Shown: one piece after another, positions 46,384 to 56,165 of the stretch
Layout: each line of letters opens with the position of its first letter
How positions within the stretch are numbered: the first letter of the stretch is position 1
Origin: Phaeovulum vinaykumarii
Lineage (GTDB): Bacteria; Pseudomonadota; Alphaproteobacteria; Rhodobacterales; Rhodobacteraceae
NCBI RefSeq assembly: GCF_900156695.1
Contig: NZ_FTOM01000001.1
Location: forward strand, 186,001 to 250,000
DNA length: 64,000 bases
Direction: 5' to 3'
The notes under the pieces: generated by a model
What the model was told of the DNA's origin: nothing
What the model saw: the letters and a program-made list of their open reading frames with translations, nothing else
Databases searched by the model: none
Position numbers and translations under genes: made by a program

Positions 46384-46950
46384 TCACTCCTCGGGCGTGT
46401 CCGTGCCGCGCCCGCCCAGCAGCTTGTCCAGCCCGGCAAAGGGGCGGATCGTCTCGGCGGTCATCGGCGCGGCACCGGGCGGCGCGGCCTGAAGCGTGCC
46501 GATCTCGCTGCCCGGCGCGCGCGGAAAGAGCGGCAGCGCCAGTTCCAGCGCCTCGAGCATCACCGCGCCCAGGTCGATCGTCTCGCCCAGAAGCTCGGCG
46601 TCGGTGTCCTCGGGCATCTCGACCTCGCCGCCGGGCAGATCGGGCATCCGCTCGACAAAGCGGCGATGCACGCGCTCGGCCAGCCGCGTGCGCACCGGCA
46701 CCAGCGTCACCGCACAGGGCTGGACAACCTCGGCCGTCATCTCGGCCGACAGCTCCCAGTCGCCGCGCCCCGCGGGCGAAAGCTGCCCCTTGAGGCGCAG
46801 GCCCTTCAGCCCGTCGAGATCAAGCCAGGCGGCAATGGCGGCGCAATCCTCGGCCGAGGGCGCAAGATCAAAGCGCGTGGGCTTGCGCGCGGCCAGCTCG
46901 GCGGGGCGCAGCGGATGCGTGAACGGCAGGGGATCGGCGGCATCGGACAT
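46384..46950 (-). CDS. DUF177 (YceD) family protein
   Basis: 188 residues. YceD/DUF177 proteins sit beside rpmF in most bacteria and are linked to large-subunit rRNA/ribosome assembly. Visible marks are FDLAPSAEDCAAIAAWLDLD near the start, VVQPCAVTLVPVRTRLAERV (the conserved CxVT-x-xP strand), and the acidic DLPGGEVEMPEDTDAELLGE then TIDLGAVMLEALELALPLFP. The final GLDKLLG is the usual end. The neighbour rpmF is 207 bases downstream, an unusually wide gap for this pair. Confidence 0.88.
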   Translation of the reverse strand: MSDAADPLPFTHPLRPAELAARKPTRFDLAPSAEDCAAIAAWLDLDGLKGLRLKGQLSPAGRGDWELSAEMTAEVVQPCAVTLVPVRTRLAERVHRRFVERMPDLPGGEVEMPEDTDAELLGETIDLGAVMLEALELALPLFPRAPGSEIGTLQAAPPGAAPMTAETIRPFAGLDKLLGGRGTDTPEE

Positions 46951-47217
46951 GGCACGAGGTCTCCGGGAAACAGAACGGCTGGAATGGCGAACGGGCGCGA
47001 CGGATCGGGGCCCAAGGCGCCCTGCCCCGCCCCTTCGGGACGATGCGCCGGCCCTTCGGGACGATGCAGCCGGCCCCCGCGCCGCTTCGCGGGCCGCCGC
47101 AGGGCGCTGCGAAACCGGAAAAGACGTGGCCTTGCCGCCTTTTGCATCCTTGAGAGCCGGGCAGAGGTGATGTAAGCGGGATACGAGCCCGAGCACGACA
47201 ACACAAGGGGATTTCGC

Positions 47218-47676
47218 GTGAGCATCCGGCCCACCCGCCGCAAGGCGTTGATCATGGCACTGGCCCTGATTGCGCAAGCCGGCTGCACCCCGGTCTACCA
47301 GAATCACGGCTATGTGCCCTCGGACGAGGATCTGGCCCTTCTGGAAGTGGGACGTGACACGCGCCAGGACGTGGCCTTCCTTGTCGGGCGGCCGTCCTCG
47401 GCCGGCCTGCTGGAAGGGTCGGGCTGGTATTACGTGGGCTCGCGCTGGGAACACAAGGGCGCCCGCGCCCCCGTCGAGATCGACCGCCAGGTGGTGGCCA
47501 TCTCCTTCGACGACGACGGCACGATCGAGAACATCGAACGCTTCGGTCTTCAGGATGGTCAGGTCGTGGCCCTGTCGCGGCGCGTGACCGACAGCAACAT
47601 CAAGGGCATTGGCCTGTTGCGCCAGATCTTCGGCAGCCTGGGCCGGATCTCGGCCGACCAGCTGTTCTCGGATTGA
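47218..47676 (+). CDS. bamE: Outer-membrane assembly lipoprotein BamE
   Basis: 152 residues, SmpA/OmlA fold. Part of the BAM complex that inserts beta-barrel proteins. Signal sequence with lipobox AQAGC (Cys near 23). Then HGYVPSDEDLALLEVGRDTR, DVAFLVGRPSSAGLLEGSGW, YYVGSRWEHKG and the C-terminal GIGLLRQIFGSLGRISADQL. The start is GTG at 47218 with AAGGGGA seven bases upstream. Divergent from the DUF177 gene, a pairing common in this group. Confidence 0.93.
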   Translation: MSIRPTRRKALIMALALIAQAGCTPVYQNHGYVPSDEDLALLEVGRDTRQDVAFLVGRPSSAGLLEGSGWYYVGSRWEHKGARAPVEIDRQVVAISFDDDGTIENIERFGLQDGQVVALSRRVTDSNIKGIGLLRQIFGSLGRISADQLFSD

Positions 47677-47783
47677 TCGACGGCCAGGGACGGGTCGACC
47701 GAGGGGGAAGGCCGCGCGGGATATCCCGCGCGGGCCCTGTTCCGCCGCGAGCCCGCCCCTGCGCGGCCCCGTTCCGCCGCGGC

Positions 47784-48194
47784 TCAGTCCTCCTGGCCCT
47801 CAAGCGCGACCCCGTTGATGCAATAGCGCAGCCCCGTCGGGCGCGGCCCGTCGTTGAAGACATGGCCCAGATGCGCCCCGCAGCCCGAACAGACGACCTC
47901 GGTACGGATCATGCCATGGCTCAGGTCGGTGCGCTCGGCCACCGCGCCCTCGGCCGCGGGCGCCGAAAAGGACGGCCAGCCGCAGCCCGATTCGAACTTG
48001 TCGGCGCGGGTGAACAGTTCGGTGCCGCAGCAGACGCAGCGAAACCGCCGGGCCGAGGCCGGAAACCCCGGATGCGAGAACGGCGGCTCGGTCGCGGCCT
48101 CCTGGGTGACCTTGAGCGCCAGCGGCGACAACCGGGCCTTCAGCTCGGCCGGGTCGGGGCGGCGGGCAAACCGGGGGTTATCCTTTTGTCGCAT
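47784..48194 (-). CDS. msrB: Peptide-methionine (R)-S-oxide reductase
   Basis: 136 residues. Reduces methionine-R-sulfoxide in proteins. Zinc cysteines are in RFRCVCCGTELF and VCSGCGAHLGHVFNDGP. FESGCGWPSFSAP and RYCINGVAL supply the resolving/catalytic region, with the Cys in YCIN as the catalytic residue. The start at 48194 is chosen for family length; AAGGAGGG lies a little far (11 bases) upstream, and an ATG at 48227 is an alternative. Confidence 0.95.
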   Translation of the reverse strand: MRQKDNPRFARRPDPAELKARLSPLALKVTQEAATEPPFSHPGFPASARRFRCVCCGTELFTRADKFESGCGWPSFSAPAAEGAVAERTDLSHGMIRTEVVCSGCGAHLGHVFNDGPRPTGLRYCINGVALEGQED

Positions 48195-48382
48195 GGGCGC
48201 TGCTTCCCTCCTTCGCGGGGCTGTCATAAAGTCTTGGCAGAAGATGCGCGAAACGCGCGGCGCACCACCATATAGGGGGCCTGCGGCGCGCGGCCAGTCC
48301 GGGCGCCGACCCGGCCGGGCAAGGCCATCGGCCGGACCGCTCCGGCCGGTATCGCGCAGACGAGAACGGGAGGCGCCTGAAG

Positions 48383-49147
48383 ATGCTGTCGCTGCTCAAG
48401 GGTCGCTATCGTGCCCGCATTGCCGAAACGCCCGGCGATATCCGTGCCGCCCAGCGCCTGCGCTGGCTGGCTTTCGTGGCCCAGCGCCGCGACGCGCCGC
48501 TTCCCCCCGACGACGGCCCCGAGATCGACGCCGACGCATTCGACGCGATCTGCCGGCATGTGCTGATCGAGGATGCGCGCGGCACGCTGGTGGCCTGTTT
48601 CCGGCTGCTACCGCTGGCCGGCGGGCGCGAGATCGGGCGCAGCTATTCGGCGCAATATTACGAGCTGGGCGCGCTGGCCGATTACCCCGGCCGCATGGTC
48701 GAGATGGGCCGGTTCTGCCTGCGGCCGGGCGTGCATGACCCCGACATCCTGCGCGTGGCCTGGGGGGCGATGACCCGCTTCGTCGATGCCGAGAAGGTCG
48801 AGATGCTGTTTGGCTGTTCGTCCTTCATGGGCACCGAGCCCGAGACCTATCTCGATGCCTTTGCCATGCTGCGCGAACGCCATCTGGCGCCCAAGCGCTG
48901 GCTGCCGCGGGTGAAGGCGCCGCATGTGTTCCGCTTTGCGCGCAAGCTGCGCGACCGCAAGCCCGACGCCAAGCGCGCCATGATCCACATGCCGCCGCTC
49001 CTGCGCTCGTATCTGCTGATGGGGGGCTGGGTGTCCGATCATGCGGTCGTGGACCGTCAGCTGGACACGCTGCATGTCTTCACCGGACTCGAGATCGCCG
49101 CGATCCCGCCTGCCCGCGCGCGCGCCTTGCGCGAAGTGGCGGGCTGA
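48383..49147 (+). CDS. olsB: L-ornithine N-alpha-acyltransferase (OlsB-like)
   Basis: 254 residues, GNAT-fold. Transfers a 3-hydroxyacyl chain from ACP to ornithine, the first step of ornithine-lipid synthesis. Marks are IRAAQRLRWLAFVAQRR, DADAFDAICRHVLIEDARGT, VACFRLLPLAGGREIGRSYS, YPGRMVEMGRFCLRPGVHDP and MLFGCSSFMGTEPETYLDAF. The partner OlsA (second acylation) is not beside it. The ATG at 48383 is preceded by GGGAGG. Confidence 0.88.
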   Translation: MLSLLKGRYRARIAETPGDIRAAQRLRWLAFVAQRRDAPLPPDDGPEIDADAFDAICRHVLIEDARGTLVACFRLLPLAGGREIGRSYSAQYYELGALADYPGRMVEMGRFCLRPGVHDPDILRVAWGAMTRFVDAEKVEMLFGCSSFMGTEPETYLDAFAMLRERHLAPKRWLPRVKAPHVFRFARKLRDRKPDAKRAMIHMPPLLRSYLLMGGWVSDHAVVDRQLDTLHVFTGLEIAAIPPARARALREVAG

Positions 49148-49196
49148 GCGCCCCCGCGTCCGCCCTCTCCCGTGCCAGCCGCGCCCGGCCCGCGTC

Positions 49197-49853
49197 TCAG
49201 GCCGCGCCCGCGGCCACCTGCGCCTCGACCGCGTGGTTCCGCGCATCCAGCTTGAGCCGGGTCTCGAAGGCCTTGGAGATATGCGCCCGCAGCGCCGTCC
49301 CCGCGGCATCGGCGTCGCCCGCGGCAATCGCATCGACAATCGCCTGGTGCTCGGCCAGCGCCGTGCTGCCCCGCCCCTCGGCCGCCAGCGAAGTGGTCGC
49401 CAGCAGCGCCATCGAGCGGTGCACCATGTCAAGCTGCTGGACCAGATAGCGGTTGTGCGAGGCCAGATGCAGCTGCTTGTGGAACCGCCGGTTGGCCCGC
49501 GCCAGCGTCGAGGGCTGATCGAGGATCGCGTAATCCTCCGCGATCATGTCATTGAGAACCTTGACCTCCTCGGGGGTGGCATGGCGCGCCGCCAGCCGCG
49601 CGGCCAGCGCCTCGAGCTCGGCGCGCACGACATAGAGTTCGGCCAGCTGGTTGTGATCGAGCGAGGCCACGATCAGCGAGCGCCCGTCGCGCGCCAGCAT
49701 CGCCTGCGTCTCGAGCCGCTGGAGCGCCTCGCGCACCGGCGTGCGCGACACGCCGAACCGCTCGGCCAGCTCCGATTCCACCAGCCGGTCGCCGGGGCGA
49801 TAGATGCCCGCGTCGATGGCCTCGATGATCAAGGTATAGGCGTCTTTCTGCAT
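49197..49853 (-). CDS. GntR family transcriptional regulator (FadR/FCD subgroup)
   Basis: 218 residues. N-terminal winged helix: DAGIYRPGDRLVESELAERF, GVSRTPVREALQRLETQAML. The C-terminal all-helical FCD domain has metal/ligand residues in ANRRFHKQLHLASHN and LAEHQAIVDAIAAGDADAAG. Usually controls carboxylate or sugar-acid catabolism; the target is unknown and no catabolic gene is adjacent. MQKDAYTLI at 49853 is chosen as start; the open extension to 49931 shows no similarity. Confidence 0.88.
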   Translation of the reverse strand: MQKDAYTLIIEAIDAGIYRPGDRLVESELAERFGVSRTPVREALQRLETQAMLARDGRSLIVASLDHNQLAELYVVRAELEALAARLAARHATPEEVKVLNDMIAEDYAILDQPSTLARANRRFHKQLHLASHNRYLVQQLDMVHRSMALLATTSLAAEGRGSTALAEHQAIVDAIAAGDADAAGTALRAHISKAFETRLKLDARNHAVEAQVAAGAA

Positions 49854-50127
49854 TCCGGGGCTCCGGGCGGCGATGAGGCGACGGGGAACGGCATGACCTG
49901 CGCGCCGACCTCGGCACACAATGGCATACAAAGCCTAAAGGAATGACAGGGCGATGACAAGCGGAACTGCGACATTCCGTCCGCAAGCCCCGATGCCCCC
50001 CGGATGCGCCCCCCGATGCGCCGCATTCAAATGCAAGCGGCCCGCCCCCTTCCAGAGACGGACCTTCGAGACAGGGCGGGCCGACCGGGCGGGCCGGGCG
50101 CATCCCCCGGCCGCTGGGCGGGCGGCG

Positions 50128-50553
50128 TTACGCGGCCGCGACGCGGCGCACGCGGATCACGACATCGACGCGCGTGACCTCGGCGCCTTCGGGGGCGCTG
50201 GGCAGGCGCGCGATCTCGAGATCCTCGACCGGGGCGTCGGTGATCTCGGAGCTGTCTTCCCAGAAGTAATGCGGGTGGTCGTCCATCCGCGTATCGAAAT
50301 AGGAGCGCGTCCCGTCGACGGTGATCTCGTGCATGAGGCCGACATCGCAGAAGGCGCGCAACGTGTTGTAGACGGTGGCCAGCGACACCCCCTCGCCCGC
50401 GTCACGGGCGGCGGCGTGCAGCATTTCGGCGGTGACATGGCGGTTATGCCCGTCGCCGACCAGAAGGCGCGCCAGCGCGAGCCGCTGCCGGGTCGGACGC
50501 AGACCGGCCGAGGCCAGCCATTTGTGCCCGCGTTCCTGTGCAATCGTTTTCAT
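50128..50553 (-). CDS. irr: Fur-family iron response regulator Irr
   Basis: 141 residues. Alphaproteobacterial iron/heme-status regulator. Winged helix LRPTRQRLALARLLVGDGHN and SLATVYNTLRAFCDVGLMHE. The dimer-domain motif reads DDHPHYFWEDS (His-x-His) rather than the HHH stretch of rhizobial Irr, and there is no Cys-Pro heme regulatory motif at the N-terminus. It sits divergently before fabA, a placement conserved across the class. Confidence 0.92.
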   Translation of the reverse strand: MKTIAQERGHKWLASAGLRPTRQRLALARLLVGDGHNRHVTAEMLHAAARDAGEGVSLATVYNTLRAFCDVGLMHEITVDGTRSYFDTRMDDHPHYFWEDSSEITDAPVEDLEIARLPSAPEGAEVTRVDVVIRVRRVAAA

Positions 50554-50578
50554 GCCGACATCTCCTTGAACGCGAAGA

Positions 50579-50608
50579 AGTATAAACTGCGTTGCGCGCC
50601 TCGATCAA
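50579..50608 (-). promoter_or_regulatory. Promoter of irr
   Basis: Minus strand TTGATC (50603-50608), 18 bases, TATACT (50579-50584), 26 bases before the irr start codon. The -10 is a 5/6 match. Confidence 0.55.
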
Positions 50609-50880
50609 TCGGCACAATGTCGCCCCACGCTCACATGGGCGCAAGCCCTAAGTAAAATGCTCATGATTTCCCTGGCGTGAAAAGCGCATGCCCCTTCGCA
50701 ATCCCGTGGCGCCCGCGCGGCGCCAGCGACACGCCCCCGTCCCGGATGCGACCGCTGCCGTCAATGGGCCAGCGGCGTCAGGGGCTTGCGCCGCCGCGCC
50801 GCGGCCGTTGCCCTTGCGTGGGATCGCGGGCCGGTGCTAGAGGGGGCGGACCATCACATCTGCGGGAGGAACGGGCCAAG
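50609..50880. other. irr-fabA divergent spacer
   Basis: No gene. The plus-strand half should carry the fabA promoter, which I cannot place; a GGGAGGAAC ribosome site directly precedes fabA. Confidence 0.45.
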
Positions 50881-51390
50881 ATGTCCACATATCCGACGTA
50901 TTTCGACCGTGACGCGCTGCTGGCCTGTGCGCGCGGAGAGCTGTTCGGACCGGGCAATGCCCAGCTGCCCGCGCCGCCCATGCTGATGATGGACCGCATC
51001 ACCGAGATCTCGGGCGACGGCGGGCTGCACGGCAAGGGCCATGTGGTCGCCGAATTCGACATCACGCCCGAGCTGTGGTTCTTCGACTGCCACTTCCCCG
51101 GCAACCCGATCATGCCGGGCTGCCTGGGGCTCGACGGGCTGTGGCAGCTGACCGGCTTCAATCTGGGCTGGCGTGGCTGGCCGGGCCGGGGCTATGCTCT
51201 GGGCGTGGGCGAGGTCAAGCTGACCGGCATGGTGCGCCCCGATCGCAAGATGCTGACCTACAAGGTTGATTTCACCAAGGCCGTGCAGACCCGCCGCCTG
51301 ACGATGGGTGTTGCCGACGGCATCGTCGAAGCCGACGGCGAGGTCATCTATCAGGTCAAGGACATGAAGGTCGCGCTCTCCGAGAGCTGA
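50881..51390 (+). CDS. fabA: 3-hydroxydecanoyl-ACP dehydratase/isomerase
   Basis: 169 residues. Introduces the double bond for unsaturated fatty acids. Hot-dog fold with the catalytic His in [20 protein letters not shown] and the Asp at its end. [15 protein letters not shown] near 36-50, and [20 protein letters not shown] late. First gene of fabA-fabB-fabI; 24 bases to fabB. Confidence 0.97.
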   Translation: MSTYPTYFDRDALLACARGELFGPGNAQLPAPPMLMMDRITEISGDGGLHGKGHVVAEFDITPELWFFDCHFPGNPIMPGCLGLDGLWQLTGFNLGWRGWPGRGYALGVGEVKLTGMVRPDRKMLTYKVDFTKAVQTRRLTMGVADGIVEADGEVIYQVKDMKVALSES

Positions 51391-51414
51391 CCCCCGCACA
51401 TCAGGGAGGCCAAT

Positions 51415-52644
51415 ATGCGCCGCGTCGTCATCACCGGGCTGGGGATCGTCTCGCCCATCGGCAATTCTGCCGCCGAAGTCACCGAAAGCCTGCGGACGGG
51501 CCGTTCGGGCATCGTCTTTGCCCCCGAATATGCCGAGCGGGGCTTTCGCAGCCAGGTCAAGGGCGAGCTGAACATCACCCTCGAGGATCACATCGACAAG
51601 CGCGACCTGCGCTTCATGGGGCGCGGCGCGGCCTATAACTTCCTGTCGATGCAACAGGCGATCGCCGATTCGGGCCTTGAGCCGGGCGACGTGTCGAACC
51701 CGCGCACCGGCCTCATCACCGGCTCGGGCGGGCCCTCGACCTCGAACTTCTTCGAGGCCCACCGCATCGTCGTCGAGAAGGGCAGCCCCAAGCGCATGGG
51801 CCCGTTCATGGTCACGCGCTGCATGTCCTCGACCAACTCGGCGTGCCTGGCCACGCCCTTCAAGATCAAGGGCGTGAACTATTCGATCACCTCGGCCTGC
51901 TCGACCTCGGCGCATTGCATCGGCAACGCCGCCGAGCTGATCCAGATGGGCAAGCAGGACGTGATCTTCGCCGGCGGCGGCGAAGAACTGGACTGGACGC
52001 TGAGCTGCCTGTTCGACGCGATGGGCGCGATGTCGTCGAAATACAACGACACCCCCGGCACCGCGAGCCGCGCCTTCGACGCCACCCGTGACGGCTTTGT
52101 CATCGCCGGCGGCGGCGGTGTCGTCGTCCTCGAGGAGCTGGAACACGCCAGGGCGCGCGGCGCCAGGATCTATGCCGAGGTCACCGGCTATGGCGCCACC
52201 TCGGACGGCCACGACATGGTGGCGCCGTCGGGCGAAGGCGGCGAACGCTCGATGCGGCTGGCGCTGGACACCCTGCCCGAGGGCCGCAAGATCACCTACA
52301 TCAACGCGCATGGCACCTCGACCGTGGCCGGCGACGTGACCGAGGTCGAAGCCATCCGCCGCATCTTCGGCGAAGGCAACGTGCCGCCGATCTCGTCAAC
52401 CAAGTCGCTGACCGGGCACAGCCTGGGCGCCACCGGCGTGCACGAGACGATCTATTCGCTTTTGATGATGCAGCACGGCTTCATCGCGGCTTCGGCCAAT
52501 ATCACCCAGCTCGACCCCGCGATCCGTCCCGACGAGATCGCCACCGAGCTGCGTGAGGGTGTCGAGCACGATACCGTCCTGTCCAACAGCTTCGGCTTCG
52601 GCGGCACCAACGCCACGCTGATGCTGAGCAAGTTCCACGAGTAA
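51415..52644 (+). CDS. fabB: 3-oxoacyl-ACP synthase I
   Basis: 409 residues. Elongates unsaturated acyl-ACPs. [17 protein letters not shown] at the start; catalytic Cys in [17 protein letters not shown] (near 163), His in [12 protein letters not shown] (near 298) and His in [13 protein letters not shown] (near 333). [17 protein letters not shown] at the end. Follows fabA as in other organisms that make cis-vaccenate anaerobically. Confidence 0.97.
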   Translation: MRRVVITGLGIVSPIGNSAAEVTESLRTGRSGIVFAPEYAERGFRSQVKGELNITLEDHIDKRDLRFMGRGAAYNFLSMQQAIADSGLEPGDVSNPRTGLITGSGGPSTSNFFEAHRIVVEKGSPKRMGPFMVTRCMSSTNSACLATPFKIKGVNYSITSACSTSAHCIGNAAELIQMGKQDVIFAGGGEELDWTLSCLFDAMGAMSSKYNDTPGTASRAFDATRDGFVIAGGGGVVVLEELEHARARGARIYAEVTGYGATSDGHDMVAPSGEGGERSMRLALDTLPEGRKITYINAHGTSTVAGDVTEVEAIRRIFGEGNVPPISSTKSLTGHSLGATGVHETIYSLLMMQHGFIAASANITQLDPAIRPDEIATELREGVEHDTVLSNSFGFGGTNATLMLSKFHE

Positions 52645-52654
52645 GGCAAGGGTC

Positions 52655-53443
52655 ATGGCAGATCTGATGAAGGGCAAGCGCGGCCTCGTGATGGGGGTCG
52701 CCAACGAACGCTCGATTGCCTGGGGCATCGCCAGGGCGCTGGCCGAGGAAGGCGCGGAACTGGCGTTCTCCTATCAGGGCGAGGCCTTCGGCAAGCGCGT
52801 CGAGCCGCTGGCCGCCTCGGTCGGATCGTCCCTGCTGGTCGATGTCGACGTGAACGACGACGCCTCGCTTGATGCGGCCTTCCAGCGTCTGAAGGACGAA
52901 TGGGGCAGCATGGATTTCCTGATCCATGCCATCGCCTATTCCGACAAGAACGAGCTGTCCGGCCGGTTCATCCACACCACGCGCGAGAATTTCAAGAATT
53001 CGCTCTCGATCTCGTGCTTCTCGTTCATCGACGTGGCCCGCCGCGCCAGCGAGATGATGCCCGAGGGCGGCAGCCTGGTCACGCTGACCTATGGCGGCTC
53101 GAACCGGGTGACGCCGTTCTACAACGTGATGGGCGTGGCCAAGGCGGCACTGGAAAGTGCGGTGCGCTATCTGGCCAATGACCTGGGCCCGCAGGGCGTG
53201 CGCGTCAATGCGATCAGCCCCGGCCCGATGAAGACGCTGGCCGGGGCCGCCATCGGGGGCGCGCGCAAGACCTATCGCCACACCGAGGCCAATGCGCCGC
53301 TGCGCCAGAACGCCACGCTCGAGGCCGTGGGCGGCGCGGCGGTGTTCCTGTGCTCGGATCACGGGGCCTGCACCACGGGCGACGTGCTGATGGTCGATTG
53401 CGGCTATCATGTGTTGGGCATGCCCCAGCCCGACAACATCTAG
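52655..53443 (+). CDS. fabI: Enoyl-ACP reductase (NADH)
   Basis: 262 residues, SDR fold. Reduces the enoyl double bond at the end of each elongation cycle; it is the triclosan/diazaborine target class. [20 protein letters not shown] is the FabI cofactor motif (about 14-33). The catalytic pair is Tyr-x6-Lys in [20 protein letters not shown], with [16 protein letters not shown] following. Ten bases after fabB; the operon ends at the terminator near 53490. Confidence 0.96.
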   Translation: MADLMKGKRGLVMGVANERSIAWGIARALAEEGAELAFSYQGEAFGKRVEPLAASVGSSLLVDVDVNDDASLDAAFQRLKDEWGSMDFLIHAIAYSDKNELSGRFIHTTRENFKNSLSISCFSFIDVARRASEMMPEGGSLVTLTYGGSNRVTPFYNVMGVAKAALESAVRYLANDLGPQGVRVNAISPGPMKTLAGAAIGGARKTYRHTEANAPLRQNATLEAVGGAAVFLCSDHGACTTGDVLMVDCGYHVLGMPQPDNI

Positions 53444-53487
53444 GCCCTGGCATCTGAAGCTTGGCCGCCTGGGCCTTCGGAAACGAC

Positions 53488-53525
53488 AAAGGGGACGGCA
53501 CCTGCGCGAAGGGCCGTCCCTTTTC
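53488..53525. terminator. Terminator after fabI
   Basis: GGGACGGC (53492-53499), 13-base loop, GCCGTCCC (53513-53520), TTTT; AAAG on the other side allows use from both directions, fitting the convergent anmK. Confidence 0.88.
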
Positions 53526-53540
53526 AATTTCGGCGCCCCC

Positions 53541-54659
53541 TCAGGACAGCTGCGCCAGCCGGCCCGGCCGCGGGCGGCTGATCTGCCCGCCCCCCACCGC
53601 CGCCGACACCCCCGTCGTGCGCGGCCCCGAGGTCGGCAACCCGCGCGCCACGCGCACCGCAAGATGGGCGAAGGCCTGCGCCTCGAGCATGTCGCCATCG
53701 AGCCCCAGATCCTCGATCGGGGCCACGGGACAGGGCAGGCGCTGATCCAGCTGCACCATCAGCCCGGCATTGAGCCGCCCGCCGCCGGTCACATGCACCG
53801 CCTCGACCGGGCGCGGGAAATGCTCCATCCCGCGGGCGACGGCGGCGGCGGCACAGGCGGCCAGCGTGGCCGCCGCATCGGCATCCCCCAGCCCCGAGAC
53901 CGCCGCCAACAGGGAATGAAAGTCGTTGCGGTCGAGCGACTTCGGCGGCATCCGCAGGAAATAGGCATGTTCGAGAAAGGCCGCCACGATCGCCTCATCG
54001 GGCGTGCCCGACAGCGCCAGCTGGCCGCCGTCGTCGCGCGCGGTGCCCCGGCGCACGCGCATCAGATCGTCGATGGGCGCATTGGCCGGCCCGGTGTCGA
54101 ATGCCAAGCACGCGCCCGGCCATTCCGCCGCCGGCGCGGCCGCATCGCACCAGGTGATGTTGCCCACGCCGCCCATGTTGAGAAAGGCCACCGGCCCGCG
54201 CAGCCCCGCCCAGCGCGCCGCCGCGAAATGGAAGAACGGCGCCAGCGGCGCGCCCTGCCCGCCCAGGCGCACATCGGCGGTGCGGAAATCCCAGACCACC
54301 GGGCGTTCCAGAACCTCGGCCAGAACCTCGCCCGAGCCCACCTGATGCGTGCCGCGCTCGCGCGGGTCATGCGCCAGGGTCTGGCCGTGAAAGCCGATCA
54401 GCTCGGCTTCGGGGAAATCCGACAGCAGTTCGGCATGGGCGATCTCGACGACCTCGGCGGCCGCCTCGACGCCCTCCTCGCCCGGCCAGCGGCCAAGCGC
54501 GGCGCGCAAGGTCCGCCGCTCGGCCTCGGAATAGGGACGATAGCCGGTGCGGCCGAATTCCTCGATCCGTTCGCCATCCGTCAGCACGAGAGCGGCATCC
54601 ACCCCGTCGAGCGAGGTTCCCGACATGGCCCCCAGGGCCCAGACCGCAGGCTTGTGCAT
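53541..54659 (-). CDS. anmK: Anhydro-N-acetylmuramic acid kinase
   Basis: 372 residues. Opens and phosphorylates anhydroMurNAc from recycled peptidoglycan to give MurNAc-6-P. Marks are [20 protein letters not shown] near 10-29, [20 protein letters not shown] with the catalytic region, [50 protein letters not shown] and [16 protein letters not shown]. Start at 54659 (MHKPAVWAL). Divergent from tyrS, convergent with fabI. Confidence 0.95.
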   Translation of the reverse strand: MHKPAVWALGAMSGTSLDGVDAALVLTDGERIEEFGRTGYRPYSEAERRTLRAALGRWPGEEGVEAAAEVVEIAHAELLSDFPEAELIGFHGQTLAHDPRERGTHQVGSGEVLAEVLERPVVWDFRTADVRLGGQGAPLAPFFHFAAARWAGLRGPVAFLNMGGVGNITWCDAAAPAAEWPGACLAFDTGPANAPIDDLMRVRRGTARDDGGQLALSGTPDEAIVAAFLEHAYFLRMPPKSLDRNDFHSLLAAVSGLGDADAAATLAACAAAAVARGMEHFPRPVEAVHVTGGGRLNAGLMVQLDQRLPCPVAPIEDLGLDGDMLEAQAFAHLAVRVARGLPTSGPRTTGVSAAVGGGQISRPRPGRLAQLS

Positions 54660-54722
54660 GATGCCCTTTCCCTTGCCGCGCCCCCCCGGTATACGCGAGG
54701 GCGCAACAGGGGGACAAGCACG

Positions 54723-55973
54723 ATGACCTATCACCCGAAATCCGAGTTCATGCGCGTGATGATCGAGCGCGGCTATCTGGCCGATTGCACGGATTATCAG
54801 GGCCTTGACGAGGCCCTTTCGGCAGGTGTCGTGACCGCCTACATCGGCTATGACGCCACCGCGGCCAGCCTGCACGTGGGTCATCTGCTCAACATCATGA
54901 TGCTGCGCTGGCTGCAAAAGACCGGGCACCAGCCGATCACGCTGATGGGCGGCGGCACGACCAAGGTGGGCGATCCCTCCTTCCGTTCCGAGGAACGCCC
55001 GCTGCTGACGCCCGAACAGATCGACGCCAATATCGCCGGGATGAAGCAGGTCTTTGCCCGCTATCTCGATTATTCGGACGCGCCGAACGGGGCGTTGATG
55101 CTCAACAATGCCGAATGGCTGGACGGGCTGAACTACCTCGAGTTCCTGCGCGATATCGGGCGGCATTTCTCGGTCAACCGGATGCTGTCCTTCGAAAGCG
55201 TGAAGTCGCGCCTCGACCGCGAGCAATCGCTGTCCTTCCTCGAATTCAACTACATGATCCTTCAGGCCTATGACTTCCTGGAGCTGAACCGCCGCTACGG
55301 CTGCGTGCTGCAAATGGGCGGGTCGGATCAATGGGGCAACATCGTCAACGGGATCGACCTGACGCGGCGGGTGCTCGACCGCGAGATCTACGGGCTGACC
55401 TCGCCGCTGCTGACCACCTCGGACGGGCGCAAGATGGGCAAATCGGCGGGGGGTGCCGTCTGGCTCAGCGGGGCGATGCTCTCGCCCTATGAATTCTGGC
55501 AGTTCTGGCGCAACACGACCGATGCCGACGTGGGGCGGTTCCTCAAGCTCTACACCGAGCTTCCGGTCGCGGAATGCGACCGGCTCGGCGCGCTCGAGGG
55601 CTCCGAGATCAACGATGCCAAGATCGTGCTGGCCAATGCGGTGACGACGCTCCTGCATGGCGCCGAGGCCGCGGCCGCGGCCGAAGCCACCGCGCGCGAG
55701 GTCTTCGAGAAGGGGGGCTTGGGCGAGGATCTGCCCACGCTGACCCTTGGCGCCAACGACATCGGCGCAGGCATCAGCCTTGCGCAACTTGTCGTGCGTT
55801 CGGGGCTGGCCAAGACCGGCAAGGATGGCAAGCGGCTGATTGCCGAGGGCGGGCTGAAGGTCGACGACGAGACCTGCACCGATGCCGGTCGCATGTTCGC
55901 CGCGGCCGATCTGGCCGAGCCGGTCAAGCTGAGCGCCGGCAAGAAGCGGCACGCCCGCGTGCAGCTGGGATAA
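54723..55973 (+). CDS. tyrS: Tyrosyl-tRNA synthetase
   Basis: 416 residues, class I synthetase. [20 protein letters not shown] contains the HIGH motif as [24 protein letters not shown] is the tyrosine-site region, and the KMSKS loop reads KMGKS in [17 protein letters not shown]. The C-terminal S4 RNA-binding domain ends [20 protein letters not shown] ... KKRHARVQL. Full length. A GGGATATTT element follows directly. Confidence 0.97.
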   Translation: MTYHPKSEFMRVMIERGYLADCTDYQGLDEALSAGVVTAYIGYDATAASLHVGHLLNIMMLRWLQKTGHQPITLMGGGTTKVGDPSFRSEERPLLTPEQIDANIAGMKQVFARYLDYSDAPNGALMLNNAEWLDGLNYLEFLRDIGRHFSVNRMLSFESVKSRLDREQSLSFLEFNYMILQAYDFLELNRRYGCVLQMGGSDQWGNIVNGIDLTRRVLDREIYGLTSPLLTTSDGRKMGKSAGGAVWLSGAMLSPYEFWQFWRNTTDADVGRFLKLYTELPVAECDRLGALEGSEINDAKIVLANAVTTLLHGAEAAAAAEATAREVFEKGGLGEDLPTLTLGANDIGAGISLAQLVVRSGLAKTGKDGKRLIAEGGLKVDDETCTDAGRMFAAADLAEPVKLSAGKKRHARVQLG

Positions 55974-55980
55974 GGACGGG

Positions 55981-56043
55981 GGGCGCTGCCCCCCGCTTGG
56001 CCTGCGGCCAATTCACCCCCCGGGATATTTGGACCAGTTCGAA
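55981..56043 (+). repeat. Dispersed GGGATATTT element, copy C
   Basis: GGGCGCTGCCCCCCGC, a GGCC-TGC-GGCC hairpin, ACCCCCCGGGATATTT, GGACCAGTTCGAA; starts 7 bases after the tyrS stop in the same orientation. Confidence 0.8.
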
Positions 56044-56054
56044 ATCAGGACTGA

Positions 56055-56088
56055 CAAAAAGGGCGCCCGTCGACAGGCGCCCTTTTTT
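56055..56088. terminator. Bidirectional terminator between tyrS and the cyclophilin genes
   Basis: AAAAA, GGGCGCC (56061-56067), 8-base loop, GGCGCCC (56076-56082), TTTTTT. It lies midway between element copies C and D. Confidence 0.9.
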
Positions 56089-56093
56089 GCTTT

Positions 56094-56156
56094 TTCGAGC
56101 TGGTCCAAATATCCCGGGGGGAGTCTCCGCAGGAGACGGGGGGCAGAGCCCCCCTC
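56094..56156 (-). repeat. Dispersed GGGATATTT element, copy D
   Basis: On the minus strand: GAGGGGGGCTCTGCCCCCC, GTCTCC/GGAGAC hairpin, CCCCCCGGGATATTT, GGACCAGCTCGAA; begins 9 bases after the stop of the exported cyclophilin gene. The hairpin sequence differs from copies A-C while the flanks are kept. Confidence 0.8.
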
Positions 56157-56165
56157 CCCGGTTTC

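Noticed and set aside
53409..54722. Apparent N-terminal extension of tyrS by over 430 residues
   Set aside because: The frame is open only because it is antisense to anmK; tyrS has a normal N-terminus at 54723.
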